From contig NZ_CP092183.1 of assembly GCF_023499255.1 (NCBI RefSeq), positions 7,374,501-7,438,500 on the forward strand: 64,000 nucleotides of DNA. Direction: 5' to 3'. A program made the translations under genes and the position numbers. Positions 37,497-44,810 of this stretch are shown in pieces (positions within the stretch are counted from its first letter, which is position 1; the number at the start of each line of letters is the position of its first letter). The stretch comes from Couchioplanes caeruleus. Lineage in GTDB: Bacteria > Actinomycetota > Actinomycetes > Mycobacteriales > Micromonosporaceae. The notes beneath the pieces were generated by a model. That model searched no databases. It was not told the origin of the DNA and was given only the letters and a program-made list of their open reading frames with translations.

Positions 37497-37568
37497 GACG
37501 CCCTGGGGTAGCGCTCAATCCCGCAGGCCAGGTCCATCGGCGGGGAGAGCGGCACGCCCCAGGGCGTC
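37497..37568. repeat. 12-bp perfect inverted repeat, 48-base spacing
   Basis: GACGCCCTGGGG and CCCCAGGGCGTC are exact reverse complements at 37,497-37,508 and 37,557-37,568. They lie between the HNH gene and the phage-type gene pair upstream, so they could form a terminator-like stem or a regulator site. Confidence 0.7.
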
Positions 37569-37634
37569 GATCAGCCCTCCGACGGCGTGCCTTGGGCAGA
37601 GGCGGACCGGAGGCTCACAGCGCCAGGATGGCTG

Positions 37635-37958
37635 CTAACGCCGGCGAAGACTTCGCACGATCACATCTGGATCGAAATCCTGCGGCGCCGGCTCCAGCAC
37701 TCCGTGTCCAAGGACCAGAGTGAGAGGGATAACTGAGCCAGTCTCTGGAGCTTCCCGAGCGAGCGCGGCTCGATTTCTCAGCTCGCGTGCCTGCCGGGTG
37801 ATGTCGTCGGGTGTCTCTGCGTCGATGCGCGCGGTCTGCTCGGGCGTGAGGTCGAAGCGCCGGGCCGTGGAGTTCACGAAGTCCTCGCGGGTCGGTGCTG
37901 GCGGTCGGGGCGCGGTCGCGGCGGCAACAATTTCACTCAGGCGCTCATCGAATACCAA
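37635..37958 (-). CDS. Phage-type hypothetical protein
   Basis: The product has 107 residues starting at TTG 37958, with AGGAG about nine bases upstream, and overlaps the preceding coiled-coil gene by 14 bases. It is mostly helical: FDERLSEIVAAATAPRPPAPTREDFVNSTARRFDLTPEQTARIDAETPDDITRQARELRNRAAL, with a Pro/Leu-rich end. It is unrecognised. The tight overlap implies translational coupling with the larger gene and a joint role in the element. Confidence 0.55.
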   Translation of the reverse strand: MVFDERLSEIVAAATAPRPPAPTREDFVNSTARRFDLTPEQTARIDAETPDDITRQARELRNRAALAREAPETGSVIPLTLVLGHGVLEPAPQDFDPDVIVRSLRRR

Positions 37959-38793
37959 CGAAGGACGCTCCTCGGGCTCGATCTCCGGTGGCCGCTCGCC
38001 TGGCGTGGAAGGCCGGGTCGGTGTGGTCCGGCCATGCGGCGGCGAAGTTCTCGGCGGCTACCGCCTCAACGTATCCGCGCAGCGTGGACATGGCCTCGTC
38101 GAGGCGCTGCTCGTGCTCTCGCGCGGCTCGCCTGCCGAACTGCTCAGCGGTGTAGAAGTGGGCACGCTCCAGCGCGTGACGCTGGCGGGCGCGTTCCGGC
38201 GACCAACCTGCGGCCTCGCCGATCTCATCCGCGGTCTGGACCGTCCGTGACGCAAGGGCGAGCTCGCGCGCTCCGCGAAGGCTCTCGACCTCGGCGAGCG
38301 CTTCGGCGAGCAGGGTGCGGACGTGGGCGCTGTGCTCGCGCTGCTGCTGGGCGGCGTACGCGGTGATTGCTGCCGCCACCTTCCGGTACTCGGCTTCGAC
38401 GGCGCGAGCGGCTTGTCGCTCGGCGAGGATGGCCCGCTCCGCAAGGCGGCTCATAAGGTCCGCGTGCGGTTCGTAGCTGCTCTCGACCGGACGGGCCGGG
38501 AGTTCGGCCGGCACAGCGTCGCCCCGGGCGACCCGCACGGCGAGCGCCTGCTGATCGCGGTTCCACGCGGCGAGGTCGCGGGCGTAGGCGCTCTCGGCGT
38601 CCTCGTAGTCGAGTTGCGCGTCCTCCCGCTTATGTACCGCCGTCTCCCATGCGGTGAACGCCTTGGCAAGGTCGGCGAACTCCGGGCGGTCGAGCGCGCT
38701 GTACGGGACGGGACACTCGGGCTCGGCGGTGTGCACGCCGTGCCCGCCGAGTCCGGCTCGAAGTTCGCGGATGGTCTTGGGGTCTGCGGTCAT
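37945..38793 (-). CDS. Helical coiled-coil element protein
   Basis: This 282-residue protein is almost entirely helical, Ala/Glu/Arg-rich and likely coiled coil (ERQAARAVEAEYRKVAAAITAYAAQQQREHSAHVRTLLAEALAEVESL). It opens MTADPKTIRELRAGLGGHGVHTAE. No enzyme motif is visible. Such proteins occur in actinobacterial integrative elements near replication or packaging genes. It overlaps the next gene by 14 bases and follows the 63-residue basic protein on the same strand. Function unknown. Confidence 0.6.
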   Translation of the reverse strand: MTADPKTIRELRAGLGGHGVHTAEPECPVPYSALDRPEFADLAKAFTAWETAVHKREDAQLDYEDAESAYARDLAAWNRDQQALAVRVARGDAVPAELPARPVESSYEPHADLMSRLAERAILAERQAARAVEAEYRKVAAAITAYAAQQQREHSAHVRTLLAEALAEVESLRGARELALASRTVQTADEIGEAAGWSPERARQRHALERAHFYTAEQFGRRAAREHEQRLDEAMSTLRGYVEAVAAENFAAAWPDHTDPAFHARRAATGDRARGASFVGIR

Positions 38794-38880
38794 CGGTGCT
38801 GCTTTCTCTTGGGCGGTTGGGCGTCTGCCGCCAGTGGGATGGGCGGTATGGCGGCGTGGCGGGCGGTGAAGCTCCGGCGG

Positions 38881-39072
38881 CTATGCGGCGTCCGAGAAGG
38901 CGTAGACCGGGGTTTCACCGTCGACTCGGATAAGGCGGTAGCCGCCGCGCATGGCAGCGATGTCTTGGCGGTTGACCGCCAGGGCCAGGCGGGGGCCGGC
39001 ATTCGGTCGGGCGACGGTGTAGTGGCGCCGCTTCCGGCGGCTCCGGAGCGCGGCGGGCGCGCGGCGCGGCAT
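38881..39072 (-). CDS. Small basic element protein
   Basis: The 63-residue protein starts at ATG 39072 with AAGGAG ten bases upstream. The N-terminal third is very basic (PRRAPAALRSRRKRRHYTVARP) and could bind nucleic acid; the C-terminal part (LALAVNRQDIAAMRGGYRLIRVDGETPVYAFSDAA) is folded-looking. It is the first gene of the minus-strand set downstream of the large inverted repeat. Unrecognised family. Confidence 0.5.
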   Translation of the reverse strand: MPRRAPAALRSRRKRRHYTVARPNAGPRLALAVNRQDIAAMRGGYRLIRVDGETPVYAFSDAA

Positions 39073-39407
39073 GGCGGTGAGACTCCTTGTCGTTGGGCGG
39101 GCCAGGCGGCGCGACCAGGGAGGCAGGCCGCCAAGGCGATTTGGCGGGCAGGGCGGCGGCCGGGCGGAGCCGCAGCACTCCTGGCGGCAGGCTCCGCCCG
39201 GGAGCTGCCGCACATGGCGGCGCTCCGCCTCGACTCCCGCCCAGGTGTCGAGGCTCGGCGGGCCGACCGCCCTGCCTGCCGAGGGCGGCGGCGGAGCGGT
39301 CGTGGATGCGGCGGAGGTGGGCGGCGCGGGCGCTGCGCCCGAGTAGCAAGTGGGCCGACAGCGCCGAGGTGTTCACGCGGAGGACGGCGAAGTTCGGCTC
39401 GGCAGGT
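39073..39407. other. 335-base region without a supported gene
   Basis: This stretch is extremely GC-rich with recurring GGCGGGCAGGCGGC-like runs and no periodic direct repeat of fixed length. Frames exist on both strands, but none has a ribosome site or a plausible protein composition. It lies between the basic protein and the possible origin, where a replication gene would be expected in related elements. Confidence 0.45.
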
Positions 39408-39525
39408 GTGACGGAGTGACGGAAGTTGCGTCACTCCTCTTCCTGCTTATAGAGACGACGACGACTCTATAGAGGGAATAGGAAGTGACGTTCGTTCCGT
39501 CACTCCGTCACGCCCGCAAGGCGTG
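39408..39525. repeat. Multi-arm inverted repeat, possible element origin
   Basis: GTGACGGAGTGACGGAA (39,408-39,424) is matched perfectly by its complement at 39,495-39,511. Inside are three further nested pairs: CGTCACT/AGTGACG, TTCCT/AGGAA and TATAGAG/CTCTATA, and immediately outside is a CACGCC/GGCGTG hairpin (39,509-39,525). GTGACGGA is also a tandem direct repeat. The AT-rich centre flanked by repeated arms looks like a replication origin or single-strand initiation site; no primase gene remains in the element. Confidence 0.75.
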
Positions 39526-39859
39526 AGCTAATAGGAATTGGGCACCAGGCTTCGCCCGCGCCGCAACACGTACAGCACGCAGCAACACGCTGAGAAAGTT
39601 CGTGGGCACCTCAAGGATCGTCCGGGGTAGGCGGGAGTACCGGCACGGCTCATTCCCTCGCCAGCGAATTTCTGAGCGGGCAGAGGAGTGTGCCTCAGAG
39701 TTCCGTGAGGGCGTCCATGAAAGGCTGCAAGTCAGCGATATTGCGCCAGCTCCATCAGCAATAAGCGCTCCGGATCGCTGCATTCGACGGGTGCATCAGG
39801 AGCGCCGCTTGCTGCTCGCAACGTCGCGGATAAAGCTGGAACCGTTGCTCGCCGGCGCG
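39526..39859. other. 334-base region, possible decayed 3' gene end
   Basis: No intact gene is supported. On the minus strand, short runs such as NIADLQPFMDALTEL followed by a stop look protein-like but are interrupted, so a degraded gene downstream of the XRE regulator is possible. A 91-codon minus frame and a plus-strand frame exist without ribosome sites. Confidence 0.35.
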
Positions 39860-41119
39860 CTACGCGCTGGTGCTGGCCTCACCCTCGAATGCATCGACTT
39901 CTGGCACCCCGGGAAATTTGGCCAGCTTGGCGCGAAGAAGGCGCAGGCGCTCGGAAACCCGCGAGCTTCCGGCCTTCCCCGAGAGGCGAAGCGCTCGCGT
40001 AGCCGCTTCCGCCGCGCGCTCGACTTCGTTCGCCTGAAGTAGGGACTCGGCAAGCCAGGTCATATAGAGCGCGGTCTCCCGCCCGGTCTCGTCGCTGTAT
40101 CCGGCGGTCGCCCTCTCCAGGATGGGGACCGCTCGCAGGGGGCGTTGTAGCTGAGTCCAGACTCGTCCAGCCATGATGTCGATCTCGCCCTCGTCGAGCC
40201 AGTAGACCCAGATCGGATCATCGGCCGGCTGGCGATGTTCGTACTGCTCCTCGACTGTGCCGAGCGCACGTTCGGCGGCGGTCACGTCGCCAACCTGCGC
40301 CTCGGCCCACGCCACTCGCTCCGCGAGGAGCGCCTTCGTGGTCGCGGTAGCCGCACTGCGAGCACCGGCGTAGGCCGACTTCGCGAGAGTCACGGCCTCT
40401 CGCGCGTCACCCACGTTCGCGACCTGGTAAGCGAGCGACGAGAGGTTGTTCGCCGCGCCCGCGACGTCTCCACCCGCGTGAGCTGCCCGCATCCCAGCGA
40501 GGTAGTAGCGCTCGGCCTCGGCATGATGGCCAGCGTCGCTGGTGACCCATCCGGCTACCTGGGCCAACTCGCCGATGGCGACGAGGAGCCGCTTACCGAT
40601 CTCCTCGGTGTAGGCGGCATCACGGAGCAAAGCGGTCGTTGCCGCCAACTCCGCGGTGACCATCGCGTGTGTGTCCTGCCCACCGACGTAGTCGTCGAGC
40701 TTGCGGAGCTGGTGGACACGCTTCTCGACGTCCTGGACCTGCACGACGCCGATACGTCGACCGGCACGAGTAGCGGTCACCTGCGGCGGCTCAGCGATCA
40801 ACCATTGGTGCGCCAGGGTGAGGGCATTTTCTGCTGTGGGCGTCGTTGCGAGCACCGCGGCTGCGAGCAACTCGGAGTCCTTCGGCCGCCAGATCCCGTG
40901 GTCCAGCTCCCACGGCTCGCCGTGCGCTTCGACCAGCGAAAACAGTTCCCCACCTGCTTCGTATACGTCATCGAGCGCCTGGGCGATGAGTGGCGTGGGC
41001 GGGCGCTTGTCCGCTTCGACTCGGGACAGGTGTCCGGAGTCGAGGTGTGCGCGCCGAGCAGCCTCGCGGAGTGACATCCCACCGCGCAGCCGCCGAGCAG
41101 CTTGCCCGAACGTTTCCAC
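39860..41119 (-). CDS. XRE regulator with TPR-like sensor domain
   Basis: The protein has 419 residues from GTG 41119 (GGAGGGGG upstream). The HTH_XRE domain is at about 3-60 (FGQAARRLRGGMSLREAARRAHLDSGHLSRVEADKRPPTP). The rest is tandem helical hairpins of TPR type (AERYYLAGMRAAHAGG, ANNLSSLAYQVANVGDAREAVTLAKSAYAGA, ALYMTWLAESLLQANEVERAAEAATRAL), as in peptide- or ligand-sensing regulators. It is divergent from the cargo operon with repeated TGCTGCCA sites between, so it most likely controls both directions. Confidence 0.85.
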   Translation of the reverse strand: METFGQAARRLRGGMSLREAARRAHLDSGHLSRVEADKRPPTPLIAQALDDVYEAGGELFSLVEAHGEPWELDHGIWRPKDSELLAAAVLATTPTAENALTLAHQWLIAEPPQVTATRAGRRIGVVQVQDVEKRVHQLRKLDDYVGGQDTHAMVTAELAATTALLRDAAYTEEIGKRLLVAIGELAQVAGWVTSDAGHHAEAERYYLAGMRAAHAGGDVAGAANNLSSLAYQVANVGDAREAVTLAKSAYAGARSAATATTKALLAERVAWAEAQVGDVTAAERALGTVEEQYEHRQPADDPIWVYWLDEGEIDIMAGRVWTQLQRPLRAVPILERATAGYSDETGRETALYMTWLAESLLQANEVERAAEAATRALRLSGKAGSSRVSERLRLLRAKLAKFPGVPEVDAFEGEASTSA

Positions 41120-41133
41120 GGTGTCCCCCTCCG

Positions 41134-41187
41134 TGCTGCCAGGGTGCTGCCAATGCTGCCAGGTCCACAGAGTGCCTGATGGCAGCA
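41134..41187. promoter_or_regulatory. Operator repeats for the XRE regulator
   Basis: TGCTGCCA occurs three times in direct orientation (41,134; 41,145; 41,154) and once inverted as TGGCAGCA (41,180-41,187), all between the divergent XRE gene and the cargo operon. Spacings of 11 and 9 bases put copies on about one helix face. No other such cluster was noticed in the window. Confidence 0.7.
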
Positions 41188-41265
41188 CGTGAATGCCACT
41201 CCTTCCGTCCCGATCGTCCTAGCGTCAGGCCAACGGGTTCGGTTCCCGAAATGGGGGGAGGCGCA

Positions 41266-41553
41266 ATGCAGCATCGGGAGGAAAAGCGCGCATGGTGGCG
41301 TCGCGTTTTGGTCTTGCGTCGGCGACGGTGCACCTGCGGCCTGCCCTGGCCCTGCATCGAGGCATGGATGGCCAAAGGCAAAGAAGGCGAGGAATTTCGC
41401 GCATTGACGGCCCTCAGCGACCCCGGTAAGAGGGCCGATAACCACCGCCTCGACGTCCCGAGCTGGCAGACAAACACCATGCCGTTGTTCCAGATCGGGC
41501 GCGCGGGCGCGCTGACTCCGGCGCAGGAGCGGCGTTCGCGGGGAGGCGCGTGA
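41266..41553 (+). CDS. CxCGxPWPC mini-protein, first operon gene
   Basis: The 95-residue protein starts at ATG 41266 behind GGGGGAGG. After a basic, Trp-containing helix (REEKRAWWRRVLVLRRRR) comes C22-T-C24-G-L-P-W-P-C30, a compact cysteine motif that could bind zinc or act in redox. The next gene encodes a related CxxCGxPWPC motif, and a third version occurs on the chromosome at 56.3 kb. The C-terminal half is polar and unrecognised. Its stop overlaps the next start (GTGA). Function unknown. Confidence 0.65.
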   Translation: MQHREEKRAWWRRVLVLRRRRCTCGLPWPCIEAWMAKGKEGEEFRALTALSDPGKRADNHRLDVPSWQTNTMPLFQIGRAGALTPAQERRSRGGA

Positions 41554-41810
41554 TGCTGATACCTCGTACGGAACACCAAGGCGAGCGCCCTACGTGGGAC
41601 TGCCGAGTCTGCGGACAGCCGTGGCCGTGCGCTACCGCCAAGGTCGAGCTGGCCGAGCAATACCAGCGATTTCCGCACGGCCTGTCGGTCGTCGTCGGGT
41701 CCTTCCTAATCGAAGCGATCGACGACTGGGCGGCCGGCAATGGAGGACCGCCGCCCGACCTCTATGAGCGGTTTCTTGGCTGGGCCGAACCGCCGGGGCT
41801 CGCGGCATGA
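41550..41810 (+). CDS. CxxCGxPWPC mini-protein, second operon gene
   Basis: The 86-residue protein starts at GTG 41550 (overlapping the previous stop) or ATG 41553. WDC18RVC21GQPWPC27 is the cysteine motif, followed by a helix (ATAKVELAEQYQRF) and a mainly helical end (SFLIEAIDDWAAG...DLYERFLGWAEPP). It is paralogous to the preceding protein only around the cysteine motif. Overlaps on both sides (GTGA, ATGA) show tight translational coupling within the operon. Confidence 0.7.
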   Translation: MMLIPRTEHQGERPTWDCRVCGQPWPCATAKVELAEQYQRFPHGLSVVVGSFLIEAIDDWAAGNGGPPPDLYERFLGWAEPPGLAA

Positions 41811-42064
41811 CAACCGAAGAACCGCCGAAAAGAACCCCCGGTCTGCTTGGCCTTCTGCTCGACGCATTCGATGCGCCGCCCGTGGTGAGGGTCGGGACGA
41901 CCCTGGTCCGCGTTGCGTGGATTCACATGCAGGAGGGCCGCGCCGTCATCGAGCTGGAGACCGATGACATGGCGGTTGCTGCTGAACAGCTCGTGCTCGA
42001 CAGCGTCACGGCGGCGAAGGCTAGGGCCGCTCGATCGGAAGCAGGGCAGCCCGCCCGGACGTAA
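41807..42064 (+). CDS. 85-residue operon protein, unknown
   Basis: The start overlaps the previous stop by four bases (ATGA 41,807-41,810). A basic N-terminus with a short hydrophobic stretch (RTPGLLGLLLDAFDAPPVV) is followed by a beta-rich segment (RVGTTLVRVAWIHMQEGRAVIELETDDM) and an Ala-rich helix. There is no cysteine. The size and position before the oxygenase would allow it to be a carrier or substrate protein, but nothing in it proves this. Confidence 0.6.
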   Translation: MTTEEPPKRTPGLLGLLLDAFDAPPVVRVGTTLVRVAWIHMQEGRAVIELETDDMAVAAEQLVLDSVTAAKARAARSEAGQPART

Positions 42065-42091
42065 CCACTCCCTACACCCCCGGAGGTTGGA

Positions 42092-43042
42092 ATGTCCCTA
42101 TCGATGTTGTTCGACGAGGGCACGGTCAGCGAGATGATGACCGCTTGGCCGGCGAAGCCTGCGCTTCAAACACCGCCTGACGGCAGCCGCCTGCCCGGCA
42201 TCGTCAACGTGGATCTCGTCAACGGCTACCTCGACACCGGTACCGCACCCGCAGAGCAACTCGTCGTGATCAAAGATGGAGCGGCGCTGCACTCCCGCGC
42301 GTACACGACAGACGGCTACCTCGACCCCGGCAAGGTCGCGAAGTGGCGCGGCCGGGGCTACACGATCCAACTGCGCAACCTGCACCGCTGGTGCCCGGAG
42401 GTGCACGCGATCTGCGCGGCGATGCAGAACGAGACCGGGTACGGCACGTACGCCACCGGATTTGTCACCCCGGCGGGCGGGCAGGGTCTGCATCACCACT
42501 GGGATCAAAACATGGGGTTCGTCTACCAGCTCGCCGGGCGCAAGACCTGGCAGATCTGGGAGCCCGAGGTCGAGGAACCGCACAGGGAGCAGTTCGCGTC
42601 CAATACCTCGCCGGGCAGCGACGTCCTCGACCGCATGAAGTCGATGCGGCCCGACTTCGAGTTCGACCTCGGTCCCGGTCAGATCGTGGTGCTTCCTCGC
42701 GGCTGGATGCACAACCCGCACGCACGGAGCCAGACCGAGGAAAGCGTCCACGTGACGTTCGTGGCTCGCGAGCGCACCGGCTACTGGATCGCCGGGAAGC
42801 TGGCTCAGGCCGCGCTCACCTCGACCCCGCTGCGGCGTGTCATCTCGCCCGCGAACGTCATCGACCCGGCCGCCTTCGCCGGACAGATCGCCGAGGCGCG
42901 CGACCTGCTGGCGCAGTGGCTGGCGTACGCCGATGTCGACGCTCTCGCCTCCGAGCTGCTCCACGCGGCACGCACCGAACCGAACGTCGACTACGTCTCC
43001 CACGCGCCGAGTCAGATCGGCCAGCACCAATCGATCCGTTGA
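42092..43042 (+). CDS. JmjC/cupin-4-type 2-oxoglutarate oxygenase
   Basis: The 316-residue protein has a double-stranded beta-helix resembling the cupin-4/JmjC (ROXA-like) hydroxylases. The iron facial triad is visible: H136 and D138 in GLHHHWDQNMGFVYQLAGRKTWQIW, and H207 in LGPGQIVVLPRGWMHNPHA. The strand spacing and GRKTW phrase are typical of ribosomal-protein or peptidyl hydroxylases. The C-terminal helical domain (about 230-300) could be the dimerisation or winged-helix part. A GGAGG-type site precedes ATG 42092. Confidence 0.85.
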   Translation: MSLSMLFDEGTVSEMMTAWPAKPALQTPPDGSRLPGIVNVDLVNGYLDTGTAPAEQLVVIKDGAALHSRAYTTDGYLDPGKVAKWRGRGYTIQLRNLHRWCPEVHAICAAMQNETGYGTYATGFVTPAGGQGLHHHWDQNMGFVYQLAGRKTWQIWEPEVEEPHREQFASNTSPGSDVLDRMKSMRPDFEFDLGPGQIVVLPRGWMHNPHARSQTEESVHVTFVARERTGYWIAGKLAQAALTSTPLRRVISPANVIDPAAFAGQIAEARDLLAQWLAYADVDALASELLHAARTEPNVDYVSHAPSQIGQHQSIR

Positions 43043-43098
43043 TCCGGGATTTCACCGGCGCATCAGGCGTCGGCGATCCATACACCCAAGGAGGAGTC

Positions 43099-43575
43099 GT
43101 GACGCTCACGACCGCACTGCCGGTCCAGGCCGACAAGGACCCGCAAGCCCTCGTCGACCCGCAGACCTTCGACAAGCTCGCCGAGTTCTTCGCCGCCCGC
43201 CAGGAGGTCACCACAATCTACGCCCGGCGGGCCGTCGGGCAGATGCTGCTCATGCTCAAGGCCCACGCCGACTCGCAGCACGACCCCGACTTCGGCCGGC
43301 TGCTGCCCGACGGCCGCTCGTACCGCGTCGTCCCGACAGAACCGGTCGACGCGGCCTGGCACGCGTCGTTGCAACACACCGAGGCGTACGCCGCCGCCTG
43401 CGAGCAGATCGCGGGAGGCTTCGTGCACCACGTGCCGATCCTGACCGAGGGCATGGCGGACGGCTCCTCGCTGGAGTACACCCGTCAGGCGCTCAAGGCG
43501 ACCGGCTACTACATCGACCCCGAGTTCTGGGACGGCGAGGCGAAGTCCTGCTGCCCGCCGAACCCGGGCATCTGA
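43099..43575 (+). CDS. GRDP-like protein with CC-terminal tail
   Basis: The 158-residue protein starts at GTG 43099, with AAGGAGGAG just upstream. VDAAWHASLQHTEAYAAACEQIAGGFVHHVP (residues 83-113) matches the DxxWH...C...F.HH.P pattern of the glycine-rich-domain (GRDP/DUF1399-like) family, whose biochemical role is unclear. The last residues are KSCCPPNPGI, with adjacent C151-C152. It lies between the oxygenase and the kinase on one transcript, suggesting that it is a partner or substrate adaptor. Confidence 0.7.
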   Translation: MTLTTALPVQADKDPQALVDPQTFDKLAEFFAARQEVTTIYARRAVGQMLLMLKAHADSQHDPDFGRLLPDGRSYRVVPTEPVDAAWHASLQHTEAYAAACEQIAGGFVHHVPILTEGMADGSSLEYTRQALKATGYYIDPEFWDGEAKSCCPPNPGI

Positions 43576-43590
43576 AAGGGCAACTGATCG

Positions 43591-44376
43591 ATGCGCACTG
43601 ACTGGGCCACGTTGCCCGAGGCCGTCACGAAGGAAGTCGCCGACCGAGTCGGCGGTTCCCACATCTCGCCCGCCGCGACCGGTGACCACGCGGAGATCGC
43701 CGCAACCGTCACCGGGCCAGCCGGGAAGGTGTTCCTCAAGGCGGCTCATTCTGACTTCGGGGTTCGGTCGTTGCGCTTCGAGCTGCGGGTGAGTGAGGCC
43801 GTCAGTGGGTCTTACTCACCCGCGGTCCGATGGCACTTCGAGGCGGCCGGCTGGCTGGTCGTGGGCTTCGAGCACTGCGACGGCCCGCACGCCGACCTGT
43901 CGCCGGGCAGTCCCGATCTGGAACTTCTCGGGGAAGCATTGACGGCGCTGGGCAAGACTCAGGCGCCGGACGTGGGGCTGTTCAGCCCGAAGGGGCGGCT
44001 CGGGTTCGAGCACCCGACGATGGACGGCGACACCCTCGTGCACACCGACCTCGGCCCGGCCAACCTCATCGTCACCCCGGACGGCCTGCGGATCGTTGAC
44101 TGGGCGATGGCGACCAAGGCCGCACCGTGGGTCGAACTTGCCATCCTCGCCCAGTGGTTAGTCGGTAGCGGCCACACGCCCGAGCAGGCGGAACAGTGGC
44201 TGGCGCGGTTTCCCGCCTGGGGCGAGGTCGGTCCTGACGTCCTCGACGACTTCGCCTCTAAGAACGCCGCGAAGTGGGCATCGAAGGCTCAACCGAACTC
44301 GCCAGTCTGGATGCACAATCTCGCGGACTGGACCGGTCGATGGTCGACGTACCGGCGCACGACTGAGAACACCTGA
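43591..44376 (+). CDS. APH-fold phosphotransferase
   Basis: The 261-residue kinase has an aminoglycoside-phosphotransferase/choline-kinase fold. It has an abbreviated N-lobe with FLKAAH (ATP Lys), the catalytic loop H151-T-D153-LGPAN158-LIV, and D170 in RIVDWAMA. Such kinases phosphorylate small molecules, or peptides in RiPP pathways. A GGG-rich site precedes ATG 43591, and the next gene begins 2 bp after the stop. Substrate unknown; drug resistance is only one option. Confidence 0.85.
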   Translation: MRTDWATLPEAVTKEVADRVGGSHISPAATGDHAEIAATVTGPAGKVFLKAAHSDFGVRSLRFELRVSEAVSGSYSPAVRWHFEAAGWLVVGFEHCDGPHADLSPGSPDLELLGEALTALGKTQAPDVGLFSPKGRLGFEHPTMDGDTLVHTDLGPANLIVTPDGLRIVDWAMATKAAPWVELAILAQWLVGSGHTPEQAEQWLARFPAWGEVGPDVLDDFASKNAAKWASKAQPNSPVWMHNLADWTGRWSTYRRTTENT

Positions 44377-44378
44377 CG

Positions 44379-44600
44379 ATGGCTGCTCGCACAGCAACGG
44401 CGATGCGCCGGACGCCCGTCACGGGCAAGCACACCTCGTTCGTCGGCTACGTCGCCCCGATTCCGGACCACAAAAACGGATGGTGGCGATCATGGCTACC
44501 CGACGCACCGCCCGAGCACACGATCGGCACTCACCAGGACGAGGCACAGGCGGTCCGGTTCCTGCTGCAACTGGAACAGCACCGCCGGGGCACGGTGTAG
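44379..44600 (+). CDS. 73-residue protein ending the cargo operon
   Basis: This small basic, Trp-containing protein (GKHTSFVGYVAPIPDHKNGWWRSWLPDAPPEHTIGTHQDEAQAVRFLLQLEQHRR) begins 2 bp after the kinase stop, so it is coupled to it. It has no cysteine, signal peptide or known family. It may be an accessory protein or a modified product; a strong bidirectional terminator lies 150 bp further on. Confidence 0.6.
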   Translation: MAARTATAMRRTPVTGKHTSFVGYVAPIPDHKNGWWRSWLPDAPPEHTIGTHQDEAQAVRFLLQLEQHRRGTV

Positions 44601-44746
44601 GCCCGGACCACGCCGCTTGACCACTCGACTCGGCGGGCGCTCCCCCGTGGTGCCCTGCCGGGCCGGGTCAGCTTCAGCCCGTCGCCGCTCGCTGTCTGCG
44701 GCACCTCCAGTAGGCGGGCTGAGGGCGACCGTCCCCCGGTCGCAAA

Positions 44747-44794
44747 GAAGGCCCGGACTGGGCAGCATCGTGACGCTGCCAGGTCCGGGCCTTC
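44747..44794. terminator. Bidirectional terminator between cargo operon and recombinase
   Basis: AAGGCCCGGAC and GTCCGGGCCTT form an 11-bp outer stem, with an inner GGCAGC/GCTGCC stem around ATCGTGAC. The hairpin lies between convergent genes and has A/T-rich flanks (AAAG, CCTG). Confidence 0.85.
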
Positions 44795-44810
44795 CTGTAT
44801 ATCGAGGTAC

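Noticed and set aside
39073..39376. Minus-strand frame starting GTG 39376 upstream of the basic 63-residue protein
   Set aside because: No ribosome site, a Pro/Arg/Ala-rich random product, and it overlaps the supported small gene in another frame.
39073..39407. Repeated GGCGGGC-like runs suggesting a CRISPR or VNTR
   Set aside because: Repeats have no fixed length or spacing and reflect extreme GC content.
39508..39783. 91-codon minus-strand frame after the XRE regulator
   Set aside because: No ribosome site or recognisable domain; it may be a relic of a decayed gene.
43591..44376. Aminoglycoside resistance gene
   Set aside because: The kinase has APH-fold motifs, but its operon context with an oxygenase and small proteins gives no support for a drug-resistance role.
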